Part shown: piece by piece, positions 26,077 to 33,508 of the stretch
How positions within the stretch are numbered: position 1 is the first letter of the stretch
Layout: each line of letters starts with the position of its first letter
NCBI RefSeq assembly: GCF_031624395.1
Contig: NZ_JAMQON010000002.1
Location: forward strand, 124,001-188,000
Reading direction: 5' to 3'
DNA: 64,000 nucleotides
Origin: Halomicroarcula saliterrae
GTDB lineage: Archaea > Halobacteriota > Halobacteria > Halobacteriales > Haloarculaceae
Position numbers and translations under genes: made by a program
The notes under the pieces: model-generated
Told to the model about the DNA's origin: nothing
The model's input: only the letters and a program-made list of their open reading frames with translations
Databases searched by the model: none

Positions 26077-26484
26077 CTACTCGCCCCGGACGCCGGTGAC
26101 CGCGAAGCCGTGGTCCTCGATGGCGTCGAGAACGCCCTCGTGGTCGGCACTGGCCTCGTAGTAGAAGACGAGGTCGAACGAGCCGTTGCGGAGGAGCTGC
26201 TGGCACTCCCAGACGAACTCCTCGCCGTCGAGCGTGAGCCCCTGGTGCTGGTTCGAGGAGAACTGCGGGTCGTCGCTGCCCGAGTAGACGAAGGTGTCGG
26301 TCGGATCCATACCGTACCCCTCGGCGATGAGTTCGCCCACGTCGATGGTGGCCTGCATCATCTCTATCTCGTCGCTGCCGTCGTAGTCGGTGTGGACGAC
26401 AGCGCCGTTGAGCTGTATCTCACCGGGTTCCAGCAGCTGCTTGGTTCGCCGATAGAGGTCGTCGTCGAGTGTGCCGTCGCTCAT
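26077..26484 (-). CDS. conserved haloarchaeal protein, DUF5778-like
   Basis: A 135-residue soluble acidic protein starting MSDGTLDDDLYRRTKQLLEPGEI, with an alpha/beta pattern and a DPTDTFVYSGSDDPQFSSNQ loop. The overall look matches a haloarchaea-only family I believe is DUF5778; function is unknown. A CATTAGG box lies about 27 nt upstream. It sits between the surface-protein promoter and the cold-shock genes with no obvious link to either. Confidence 0.65.
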   Translation of the reverse strand: MSDGTLDDDLYRRTKQLLEPGEIQLNGAVVHTDYDGSDEIEMMQATIDVGELIAEGYGMDPTDTFVYSGSDDPQFSSNQHQGLTLDGEEFVWECQQLLRNGSFDLVFYYEASADHEGVLDAIEDHGFAVTGVRGE

Positions 26485-26552
26485 ACCCGTGGCTCTGCAG
26501 GGAACGTCCTAATGGGCTTCGAATGGGGCGGGCGCGGTGCCCGCTGGTCAGT

Positions 26553-26747
26553 TCAGAGCCGCGTCACGTTCTCCGCGCGCGGCCCCTTGTCGGCCTGGAC
26601 GATGTCGAACTCGACTTCCTGCCCCTCCTCCAGGTCGGGGCCGCCGACGTCTTCCATGTGGAAGAACACGTCCTCGTCCGCGTCTTCGGTATCGATGAAC
26701 CCGTACCCGCCGGTGTCGTTGAAGAAGTCAACGGTGCCTGTTGCCAT
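26553..26747 (-). CDS. cspA: cold-shock protein CspA, second of tandem pair
   Basis: A 64-residue cold-shock domain protein with RNP1-like GGYGFIDTED and RNP2-like DVFFHMED motifs. It binds single-stranded RNA or DNA and relieves RNA structure. It follows the first copy by 2 nt and differs from it at only a few positions (for example VGGPD for IEGPD, and the C-terminal ENVTRL). No promoter fits in the gap, so it is made from the upstream gene's mRNA. Confidence 0.94.
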   Translation of the reverse strand: MATGTVDFFNDTGGYGFIDTEDADEDVFFHMEDVGGPDLEEGQEVEFDIVQADKGPRAENVTRL

Positions 26748-26749
26748 GA

Positions 26750-26944
26750 TCACACCCTCGTGAGGTTCTTCGCTCGCGGACCCTTGTCCGCCTGTTCGAT
26801 GTCGAACTCGACTTCCTGACCCTCCTCTAGGTCGGGACCTTCGATGTCCTCCATGTGGAAGAAAACGTCCTCGTCGGAGTCCTCTGTGTCGATGAAGCCG
26901 TAACCGCCCGTGTCGTTGAAGAAGTCTACCGTACCGGTCGCCAT
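26750..26944 (-). CDS. cspA: cold-shock protein CspA, first of tandem pair
   Basis: A 64-residue cold-shock domain protein with the same RNP motifs (GGYGFIDTED, DVFFHMED). A TTTATTAG box (about 26968-26975) lies 27 nt before the ATG, so this copy leads the transcript. Near-identity with the downstream copy shows a recent tandem duplication or ongoing gene conversion. Confidence 0.94.
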   Translation of the reverse strand: MATGTVDFFNDTGGYGFIDTEDSDEDVFFHMEDIEGPDLEEGQEVEFDIEQADKGPRAKNLTRV

Positions 26945-27048
26945 TGCGACCGGCAGTTCTCACCCGGGGCTAATAAATGTATGTGGCAGGTTCCCACGGC
27001 CGACGCCAGCCACAAACGCCTTATCGGCTCGTTGATATGCTACTGGTG
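26945..27048. promoter_or_regulatory. divergent promoters of cspA pair and uppS
   Basis: The leftward box TTTATTAG is at about 26968-26975. The rightward box CTTATCGG is at about 27020-27027, 27 nt before the uppS ATG 27049. The two TATA boxes are about 45 nt apart. Confidence 0.55.
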
Positions 27049-27969
27049 ATGCGAGAGCGGATCGAGCGAGTGGGCTACGCGGCGTACGAGCGCCTGCTCC
27101 GGCGGGAGCTGTCGGGAACGCCCAGTCACGTCGCGGTCATCATGGACGGGAACCGACGCTACGCCAGGAAACACGGCGTCGAGGCGACCCAGGGCCACAG
27201 CGAGGGCGTCGAGACGGCCGAGGCGCTGTTACACTGGTGTGACGACCTCGGCATCGACGAGGTCACGCTGTACACCTTCTCGACGGAGAACTTCGACAGA
27301 CCGGAGGAGCAACGGGAGTATCTCTTCGACCTGGTCGAGGAGAAACTCCGGGGCTTCGCGGACGCCGACCGCGTCCACGAGGCCGAGGTCTGTATCCGCG
27401 CCATCGGTGAAACCGAGATGCTCCCCGAGCGGGTCCGGGACGCCATCGACTACGCTGAGCGTCGGACGGGGCAGTACGACCGCCTCAACCTCAACATCGC
27501 GCTGGCCTACGGCGGCCGCGCGGAGCTTCTGGGCGCGGCCCGGGATATCGCCGCGGCCGTCGACGCCGGGGAGCTGTCCCCCGGGGCCGTCGACGCCGAC
27601 ACCATCGAGTCCCGCCTCTACGAGGGGCCGACCCGCGACGTCGACCTCATCGTCCGCACCGGCGGCGACGAGCGCACCTCGAACTTCCTCCCGTGGCACG
27701 CCAACGGCAACGAGGCCGCGACGTTCTTCTGTACCCCCTACTGGCCCGAGTTCCGGAAAATAGACTTTCTCAGGGCGATCCGTACCTACCAGAACCGCGA
27801 GGAGTCCTGGCGCGCCACGCGGGCCCGCCGCGCGGTGACGCTCGTCCAGGCCGTCGAGGATGCGGAACTGTCGCAGGCGAGGGCCGTGCTGGGCCGGTTC
27901 CGTGATGCGCTCCCGACCGCCGAGCGAGAGGGGTTAGACGACGAAACGGCCGAGGCGTCGGCGGACTGA
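27049..27969 (+). CDS. uppS: cis-prenyltransferase (polyprenyl diphosphate synthase)
   Basis: A 306-residue cis-prenyltransferase, which extends an allylic diphosphate with isopentenyl units to make the polyprenol (dolichol) carrier for glycosylation. The catalytic opening HVAVIMDGNRRYARK (Asp33) is intact, as are YTFSTENFDR, NLNIALAYGGR and the C-terminal DLIVRTGGDERTSNFLPW. ATG 27049 is chosen by TATA spacing. A second, divergent family member faces it 6 nt away. Confidence 0.92.
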   Translation: MRERIERVGYAAYERLLRRELSGTPSHVAVIMDGNRRYARKHGVEATQGHSEGVETAEALLHWCDDLGIDEVTLYTFSTENFDRPEEQREYLFDLVEEKLRGFADADRVHEAEVCIRAIGETEMLPERVRDAIDYAERRTGQYDRLNLNIALAYGGRAELLGAARDIAAAVDAGELSPGAVDADTIESRLYEGPTRDVDLIVRTGGDERTSNFLPWHANGNEAATFFCTPYWPEFRKIDFLRAIRTYQNREESWRATRARRAVTLVQAVEDAELSQARAVLGRFRDALPTAEREGLDDETAEASAD

Positions 27970-27974
27970 GCGCT

Positions 27975-28583
27975 CTATCGACCGTATCTGCGCTGCCGTT
28001 CCTGATAGTCCCGCAACGCCCGCAGGTAGTCGCGCTGGCGGAAGTTCTGCCAGTTCACGTCGGTGAAGTACAGCTCGGAGTACACCGACTGCCAGATCAT
28101 GAAATCCGAGAGCCGTTCGGCGCCGGTCTTGATGACCAGATCGGGAGCCGTCGGGAAGACGAGGTGCTCCTCGACGGCCGCCTCGTCGATGTCGTCGGGC
28201 GCGAGCTCCCCGCCGTCGACGCGCTCGGCGAGTTTCTGGACCGCCGTCGCGAACTCCGACTGGCCGCCCAGCCCGATAGATATCTGGATCGGAGCGTCGG
28301 CAGCGTGCCGGTCTCCGGGGCCCCGAACGGCGACGCTGGTCGGCGCCCGGAGGTTCGCGAGCTCGCGCCGGAGCGTCGGCACCACCTCTTCGTCGAGGAC
28401 GCTGACGTAGACGACGATGGTGTCGACCCCGTACCGAACGGCCCACTCGAAAAACCGTTCCAGCGTGGCGTAGGCCCCGTCGGTCAACAGGTCCCGTTCG
28501 GTGATGACCAGCGCGACCGTCTCCGGGAGGTCGGCGTCGCTGCGGCGGAGCCGGAGCGCGAGGTATCGGTCGTACAGACCCAC
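27975..28583 (-). CDS. divergent cis-prenyltransferase paralogue
   Basis: A 202-residue relative of UppS. It keeps the C-terminal binding motif (DLVIKTGAERLSDFMIWQ and SELYFTDVNW) but lacks the N-terminal MDGNRR block with the catalytic Asp; the corresponding region reads VALVITERDLL. It could be a non-catalytic subunit for the neighbouring UppS, like NgBR with DHDDS in eukaryotes, or a distinct enzyme. The GTG at 28583 is preferred over GTG 28619 because a GTTTTACG box lies 25-32 nt upstream of it. Confidence 0.8.
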   Translation of the reverse strand: MGLYDRYLALRLRRSDADLPETVALVITERDLLTDGAYATLERFFEWAVRYGVDTIVVYVSVLDEEVVPTLRRELANLRAPTSVAVRGPGDRHAADAPIQISIGLGGQSEFATAVQKLAERVDGGELAPDDIDEAAVEEHLVFPTAPDLVIKTGAERLSDFMIWQSVYSELYFTDVNWQNFRQRDYLRALRDYQERQRRYGR

Positions 28584-28765
28584 GATATCGGGTATGCCGA
28601 CCGCTCGCGTAAAACTCACGGTCCGGGCTAGCGACGGTCGTTGGCGGGGACACCGGCACCGAACAGATCGTCAGACTGTCACCATCTCAGACGGAGACCG
28701 CATCTATGGTTCCTAGCCCGGGAAGTTCGGAAAGGGTAAGTGGCTCTCGGGGATACGGCCGGGAC

Positions 28766-30109
28766 GTGAGTTCGACAGTCCAGCGGGCGGGAGCGTTCGC
28801 CGCGGTCGGCACGCTGGCGTTCGCCGTGCCGGTCGCTGCGGGGCTCGCTTCGCCCGCGCTCGCGACTGTCGCCGCGACCGCGCCCTTCGTCGCGGTCGCC
28901 CTGTTCGCCATGTTCGCAATCGGTCCGGAGACGGCCGTGTTCGATATCTTCGCGCGCCCCGGCGACTACGAGGACGGGCGCCTCTACGGCCTCGCCGCCT
29001 TCGCGCTGGCCGCGGCGAGTCTGGCCTTCCTCTCGGTGCAGTTCGACCTGCCCGTCTGGGTGTTCGTGGCCACCGTGGTCCTCGTCGCGTACGGTAACTT
29101 CGGCCAGCGCGTCGCCCACCGGCTCGACAGCGACGAGGTGGTCGCGACGGCCGGCTTCGTCGTCACCGGCTTCGCCTGTGGGACCGCCGCCAGCCTCGTC
29201 GCGGCGCGGACGGGGGCCGGCAGCGTCGCCCCGTCGACAGCGCTGTTCCTGGCCGGGACGGGCGCGCTGGTCGCCGCGCTCTTTCGCTCCGTCCTCTTCG
29301 AGCGCGACGACCCGCTCGTCTTGCTGTCGGTCGGTCTGCTGCTCTGGCTGTTCTTCGAGCTCGACCCCGCGGTGGGGACGACCCGCGTGTTCGTCGCGCT
29401 CGGCGTCTCCGCGGTGCTTGGCTACGCCGCCTACGCGCTGGATACGGCCTCGCTGCCCGGCATGTTGACCGGGGTCCTCCTCTCCTTGCTGACCATCGTG
29501 CTGGGCGGCTACGGCTGGTTCGCCATGCTCATCTCGTTTTTCGGGCTGGGCGGGCTCTCGACGAAGTACCAGTACGAGGAAAAACAGGACCGGGGCATCG
29601 CCGAGGAAAACGAGGGCGCACGCGGGAGCGGGAACGTGCTCGCGAACTCCATCGTCGCCCTGCTCGCGGTGCTGCTGTGGGCCGCGAGCCCGACCCACGT
29701 CAGTGTCGACCCCGACATCTTTCTCTATGCCTTCGCCGGGGCCGTCGCCGCAGCGATGACCGACACGTTCTCCAGTGAGTTCGGCGGCCTCTACGACAAC
29801 CCGCGGCTCATCACGACGTTCGAGCGAGTCGAGCCGGGCACCGACGGCGGTGTCACCTGGCAGGGCGTCGTCGCCGGGCTCGTCGGCGCCGGCATCATCG
29901 CCGGTATCGCCGCCGTCACCATCGACGGCGTCGGCACGGCCGGCGCCCTGCTCATTCTCTGCTGTGGCTTCGTGGGCATGACCGTCGACAGCCTCCTCGG
30001 CGCGACCGTCGAGGGCACCGTCGTCGGCAACCAGGGGGTCAACACGCTGGCGACGCTCGCGGCGGCGCTGACCGGTGTCGGCGCGGCGCTCGCGGTCAGT
30101 CTGGTATGA
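28766..30109 (+). CDS. DUF92-family membrane protein
   Basis: A 447-residue polytopic protein. The C-terminal half (about 220-447) carries DUF92 marks: GKLSTKYxxx-like LGGLSTKYQYEEK, AASPTHVSVD, DTFSSEFG and GTVEGTVVGNQGVN. The N-terminal half adds several helices. DUF92 includes plant VTE6, a phytyl-phosphate kinase, so an isoprenoid-phosphate kinase role next to two cis-prenyltransferase genes is attractive but inferred. GTG 28766 is selected over ATG 28706, whose extra residues are not membrane-like. It overlaps the GNAT gene by 4 nt. Confidence 0.85.
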   Translation: MSSTVQRAGAFAAVGTLAFAVPVAAGLASPALATVAATAPFVAVALFAMFAIGPETAVFDIFARPGDYEDGRLYGLAAFALAAASLAFLSVQFDLPVWVFVATVVLVAYGNFGQRVAHRLDSDEVVATAGFVVTGFACGTAASLVAARTGAGSVAPSTALFLAGTGALVAALFRSVLFERDDPLVLLSVGLLLWLFFELDPAVGTTRVFVALGVSAVLGYAAYALDTASLPGMLTGVLLSLLTIVLGGYGWFAMLISFFGLGGLSTKYQYEEKQDRGIAEENEGARGSGNVLANSIVALLAVLLWAASPTHVSVDPDIFLYAFAGAVAAAMTDTFSSEFGGLYDNPRLITTFERVEPGTDGGVTWQGVVAGLVGAGIIAGIAAVTIDGVGTAGALLILCCGFVGMTVDSLLGATVEGTVVGNQGVNTLATLAAALTGVGAALAVSLV

Positions 30110-30528
30110 TTCGCGAGGCCGTCCCGGCGGACGAGACACGGCTCGGCGCCATCCAGTCGGCCGCGCTCGACGACACGTGGCCCGAACTGCTGGCGGTCGC
30201 TATCGACGGCGCACCGCACGTCCTCGTCGCGGACGAGGGACAGGGGCCCGTCGCGTACACGCTGACCGTCCCGGACCACCCGGTCGCGTACGTCGCCGAG
30301 GTCGCCGTCGCGCCGGCGATGCAGGGACAGGGGCACGGGACGGCGCTGCTGTCGGCACTCCTCGACCGGCTTCGAGAACAGGGGTTCGAGACGGTGCGGC
30401 TCACGGCCCGCGCCGACGACGAGCGCGTCCGGTCGTTCTACGACGGGTTCGGGTTCACCGTCGCGGACGACCTCCCGGAGCACTACGACGACGGCGGCGA
30501 CGGCGTGTTGCTGGTCAGGCCGCTCTAG
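30106..30528 (+). CDS. GNAT-family N-acetyltransferase
   Basis: A 140-residue GNAT. The acetyl-CoA loop VAVAPAMQGQGHGTALL is visible at about residues 66-82, followed by RADDERVRSFYDGFGF. It transfers an acetyl group to an amine; the substrate is unknown. It is translationally coupled (ATGA) to the DUF92 gene and its end overlaps the dnaG end by 4 nt, tail to tail. Confidence 0.88.
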   Translation: MIREAVPADETRLGAIQSAALDDTWPELLAVAIDGAPHVLVADEGQGPVAYTLTVPDHPVAYVAEVAVAPAMQGQGHGTALLSALLDRLREQGFETVRLTARADDERVRSFYDGFGFTVADDLPEHYDDGGDGVLLVRPL

Positions 30529-31808
30529 ACGGTCCGGACCTGCACGCCCGTCGGCTGTTTCACGTACTCGCCCTCGCCGGTCGCGACGACCACCTCGACG
30601 CCCCGCTGGGCGGCGACGTCGAGCACCTTCTGTGAGCAGGTGTCGTCGAGGACGACCGTCTGGGGGGCGGGCTCACAGGCCTCGATGAGCGAGACCGCGT
30701 CGGCGGCCTCGCCCTCCGAGCGGACCGAAAGGTCCGTATCGAGCAGCCGGACGGTCCCGCTCCCGACGACGGCGTCGATGTGGTCCGAGAGCGCCGTCGG
30801 GGCCTCGGCGCTCGCGTCACCGTCGACGGCCTCCTCGGCCGCGGTCCCAGTCTCGGTGTCCGACCGGGTGCCGGCCGTCGCCGGCTCGGCCGTGCTGGTC
30901 GGTGGTTCGGCTTCGACGCCGGCGACGGCCGCCGCGGCGTCGCTCTCTTGTGAGCCTGACCGGCCGATTGCCACCGTCCCGTCGAGGGCAGCCGCCGCCG
31001 AGTCCGCCTCGGCGACGGTCTCGTACGGAATCTTCTCCCGCAGCGCGGACATGACGGTCTCGCGAGAGAGCCCCTCGACCGAGCGGCCCCGGGGTGCGAC
31101 GGCGACGTAGTCGATGTCCCCCATCTGCGCGAGCTCTTCGAGGATGAGATCGCCGCCACGGTCCCCGTCGACGAAGGCCGTGACGGTCCGCTCACGGCTC
31201 AGCGCCGCGACGGCCTCGGGGACGTCGGTCCCCTCGACGGCGATGGCGTTCTTGACGCCGTACTGCAGGAGCTGTAACACGTCGGCTCGCCCTTCGACGA
31301 CGACGATAGCGTCGGAGTCCGCGACCCGCGGACCGGCCGGCAGCCCCTCGTACGTGGTGATGTCCTCGACGCGGGCCCGCTGGCGGACCGTCTCGACGAT
31401 GTCCTCCGTTCGGACGGCCTGTGCGTCGAACGACGCGAGCAGCTCCGTCGCCCGCTCGACGACCGCGCGCCGTTTGGCGCTCCGGATGTCCTCGATGTCC
31501 GTGACGGTTATCTCGGCGCTGCAGGGGCCGACCTGCTCGATGGTTTCCAGAGCCGCCGCGAGGATAGCCGTCTGGACCTTGTCGAGGCCGCTGCCGACCG
31601 TTATCTCGCCGTAGGAACTCCCCTCTTCGGAACGGATCTCGACGTCGATGCGCCCGACTTTCTTCGAGTCCTGCAGGTCCCGCAGGTCGAGCTCGTCGCC
31701 GAGCAGCCCCTCCGTCTGGCCGAACACCGCGCCGACCACGTCGCTGCGCTCGACGACGCCGGCGGCGGTTATCTCCGCGTGTATCAGGTACTTTGCTGTC
31801 TCGTCCAT
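30525..31808 (-). CDS. dnaG: archaeal DnaG primase-like protein
   Basis: A 427-residue archaeal DnaG. The Toprim core is visible: AIVVVEGRADVL (catalytic Glu, about residue 176) and AFVDGDRGGDLI (DxD, about 215-219). Archaeal DnaG associates with the exosome as an RNA-binding subunit and has some primase activity. Residues of about 290-350 form an acidic low-complexity linker, an expansion typical of halophiles, before a final conserved domain. The upstream intergenic DNA is unusually structured (see 31824-31990). Confidence 0.95.
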   Translation of the reverse strand: MDETAKYLIHAEITAAGVVERSDVVGAVFGQTEGLLGDELDLRDLQDSKKVGRIDVEIRSEEGSSYGEITVGSGLDKVQTAILAAALETIEQVGPCSAEITVTDIEDIRSAKRRAVVERATELLASFDAQAVRTEDIVETVRQRARVEDITTYEGLPAGPRVADSDAIVVVEGRADVLQLLQYGVKNAIAVEGTDVPEAVAALSRERTVTAFVDGDRGGDLILEELAQMGDIDYVAVAPRGRSVEGLSRETVMSALREKIPYETVAEADSAAAALDGTVAIGRSGSQESDAAAAVAGVEAEPPTSTAEPATAGTRSDTETGTAAEEAVDGDASAEAPTALSDHIDAVVGSGTVRLLDTDLSVRSEGEAADAVSLIEACEPAPQTVVLDDTCSQKVLDVAAQRGVEVVVATGEGEYVKQPTGVQVRTV

Positions 31809-31823
31809 TGCTAGCTGAGTCCC

Positions 31824-31990
31824 GGCCCGTCGCAGAACGGAAGCGACGGGCCACTGCCACTATGGTTACGTACGTAGCGACGGCCCAAATAACCTGCCCA
31901 CCGCTCGCCTCGACGGACGGGTCCGCGGTCCGCTCGTGGGCACGAGCGGGCCGCGGTCCGGAGCGAACACCGGACGTCCGTCACCGACGT
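31824..31990. other. strongly structured intergenic DNA, possible ncRNA or UTR
   Basis: This lies in the 268-nt gap between dnaG and the peroxiredoxin gene. It contains a perfect 10-nt hairpin GGCCCGTCGC (31824-31833) / GCGACGGGCC (31843-31852), 16 nt before the dnaG start. A second hairpin has 16-nt arms with one G-T mismatch, 31923-31938 and 31941-31956 (arm CCGCGGTCCGCTCGTG). There is no convincing coding frame. Confidence 0.5.
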
Positions 31991-32076
31991 GTCGGTCGAC
32001 GGCCCCGACGGCACGAGAGACGCTGGGCACGCACAGCCCCCAAGTGGTTAAACCGCCCAACCGCGGACCAGTGCGT

Positions 32077-32559
32077 ATGACGATTCAAGGCGAATCTGCC
32101 CCCGAGTTCACGCTCGAAAGCACCGGCGGCGGCAAGGTGTCGCTGACCGAGCGGCTCGAAGACGGCCCGGCGGTCGTGCTCGTCAACCGCGGCCACTGGT
32201 GCAGTTTCTGTGCCGAACAGCTCAGGACGTTCAGCTCGGTCGCCGAAGACCTCCGGTTCCACGACGGCGTCGACGTTCTGGCGGTGGTCCCCGACGAACT
32301 GCAACGCGTCACCGAGATGCGCGACCGGAACGACCTCGACATCCAGCTGCTCGCGGACCCCGACGGCGCGGTGGCCGAGCGGTACAGCGGCACCGAGGAG
32401 ACAAGCCACGGTCGCACCGGTATCGCGGCCACGTACGTCGTCGACACGGACGGTGTCGTCCGCTACGAGCAGGTGGCGGACCACCCCGCCGACCGGACGT
32501 ACGGGAACTGGGTCCGGTACTTCGTCCGCAACGACTTCGAGAACCCGTTTGGCGAGTAA
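32077..32559 (+). CDS. peroxiredoxin-like thiol protein (AhpC/TSA)
   Basis: A 160-residue thioredoxin-fold protein. The redox site is HWCSFCAEQL (C42 and C45, a CxxC rather than a lone peroxidatic Cys) following VVLVNRG. The later VVDTDGVVRYEQVADHPADRT resembles peroxiredoxin-like and AhpC/TSA proteins. It probably reduces peroxides or oxidised thiols in the cytoplasm. A GGTTAAACC box lies about 27 nt upstream, giving a leaderless start at 32077. Confidence 0.85.
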   Translation: MTIQGESAPEFTLESTGGGKVSLTERLEDGPAVVLVNRGHWCSFCAEQLRTFSSVAEDLRFHDGVDVLAVVPDELQRVTEMRDRNDLDIQLLADPDGAVAERYSGTEETSHGRTGIAATYVVDTDGVVRYEQVADHPADRTYGNWVRYFVRNDFENPFGE

Positions 32560-32602
32560 CCGCGGGGTGAACCTACAAGGGCGTTCGGACCGTCCGTCCG
32601 GT

Positions 32603-32983
32603 ATGGACGACACCAAGAACGTCGGCGGCCGAGACCGCCTCGTTCGGCTCCTGCTCACAATCGTGCTGAGTATCGTCGCGGTCCGGTCGCTCCGCCGCGG
32701 GAAACGCCTCCGCGGGCTGCTCGCCGGCGTGGGGGCGCTGGGCCTCGGCTTCAACGCGACGACCGGTTACTGCGGCGTCAACGACGCGCTTTCGGTGGAC
32801 ACCACCAGTGGCGGGGACGTCGAGATCGACTTCGAGGGGACCGACAGCGAGGAGCGCGAGACCGGACCGGAGCAGTCCCGGTCCAGCTATCTCACGTGCG
32901 CGTCCTGTGGGGACCCAATCGTCCCGGGACAGCGCCGTGGCCCCAACGGTCAGGACGACATCGTCCACGACGACTGTCTCTGA
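32603..32983 (+). CDS. YgaP-like membrane protein with zinc finger
   Basis: A 126-residue protein. The N-terminal part (about 1-60) has the RLVRLLLTIVLSIVAVRSL and RGLLAGVGALGLGFNATTGYCGVN pattern of the DUF2892/YgaP-like membrane module. An acidic linker leads to a C-terminal CASCGDPIVPGQ plus HDDC zinc-binding motif. The fusion of membrane module and zinc finger is a haloarchaeal variant. Function unknown. It sits 43 nt after the peroxiredoxin gene. Confidence 0.75.
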   Translation: MDDTKNVGGRDRLVRLLLTIVLSIVAVRSLRRGKRLRGLLAGVGALGLGFNATTGYCGVNDALSVDTTSGGDVEIDFEGTDSEERETGPEQSRSSYLTCASCGDPIVPGQRRGPNGQDDIVHDDCL

Positions 32984-33109
32984 GCCGCCGCGGACAGGCC
33001 GTCAACGACCCGCTGTTTCTCGCGAGTCAGTCACCTCACCAGTGACGACAGAGATTGACACGGACGATAGATACTTGTTACGTGCTCACATGGGTCATCA
33101 TGGATCGAC

Positions 33110-33379
33110 ATGCAACCGTGCCAGAACTGTCAGGCGGTCATCGACGAGTATCTCCTCGATAAACAACTCGAACCCCTGCGCGAGCTCACAGTCGACGACT
33201 TCAATCTCTGTGTCGACTGCACGACCATCGCCGCGGATGCGTGCGTGGAGTGTGACGGCGCGGTCTATGTGCCACGCGGCGAGACCGAAACCCCCGACTA
33301 CTGCCCGGCGTGTCGGGCGGACCTGCTGAAACAGACGGGCCGGGACCCGGGCTGGACGGCCGACGCGGTGTCCACCTGA
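33110..33379 (+). CDS. small cysteine-rich zinc-binding protein
   Basis: An 89-residue protein with four CxxC-type pairs: CQNC (4-7), CVDC (about 34-37), CVEC (about 45-48) and CPAC (about 65-68), enough for two zinc sites. The sequence VYVPRGETETPDYCPACR looks like a rubredoxin- or treble-clef-type knuckle. A GATAGATACTTG region lies upstream. Many such proteins occur in haloarchaea; no partner is suggested by context. Confidence 0.7.
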   Translation: MQPCQNCQAVIDEYLLDKQLEPLRELTVDDFNLCVDCTTIAADACVECDGAVYVPRGETETPDYCPACRADLLKQTGRDPGWTADAVST

Positions 33380-33508
33380 GCAGACGGCCGGCCGACGACT
33401 GCGGTTCCGTTTTCCGCGGCCACGGCGTGGCAGCCGCGGCCCTCGGCGCTGCGGGCCGTTCGCCGGAGAACGCGGGAGCTTTTATAAACAGCCCCGCTAC
33501 GCTCGGGT

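Noticed and set aside
28584-28619. Longer start for the divergent cis-prenyltransferase.
   Set aside because: The extra codons contain a GTTTTACG box that fits a promoter 25-32 nt before GTG 28583 better than coding sequence.
31809-32076. SRP (7S) RNA candidate, from strong hairpins and length near 270 nt.
   Set aside because: I could not find the conserved SRP helix 8 (GGAA/AGCA-type) loops or the expected terminal pairing.
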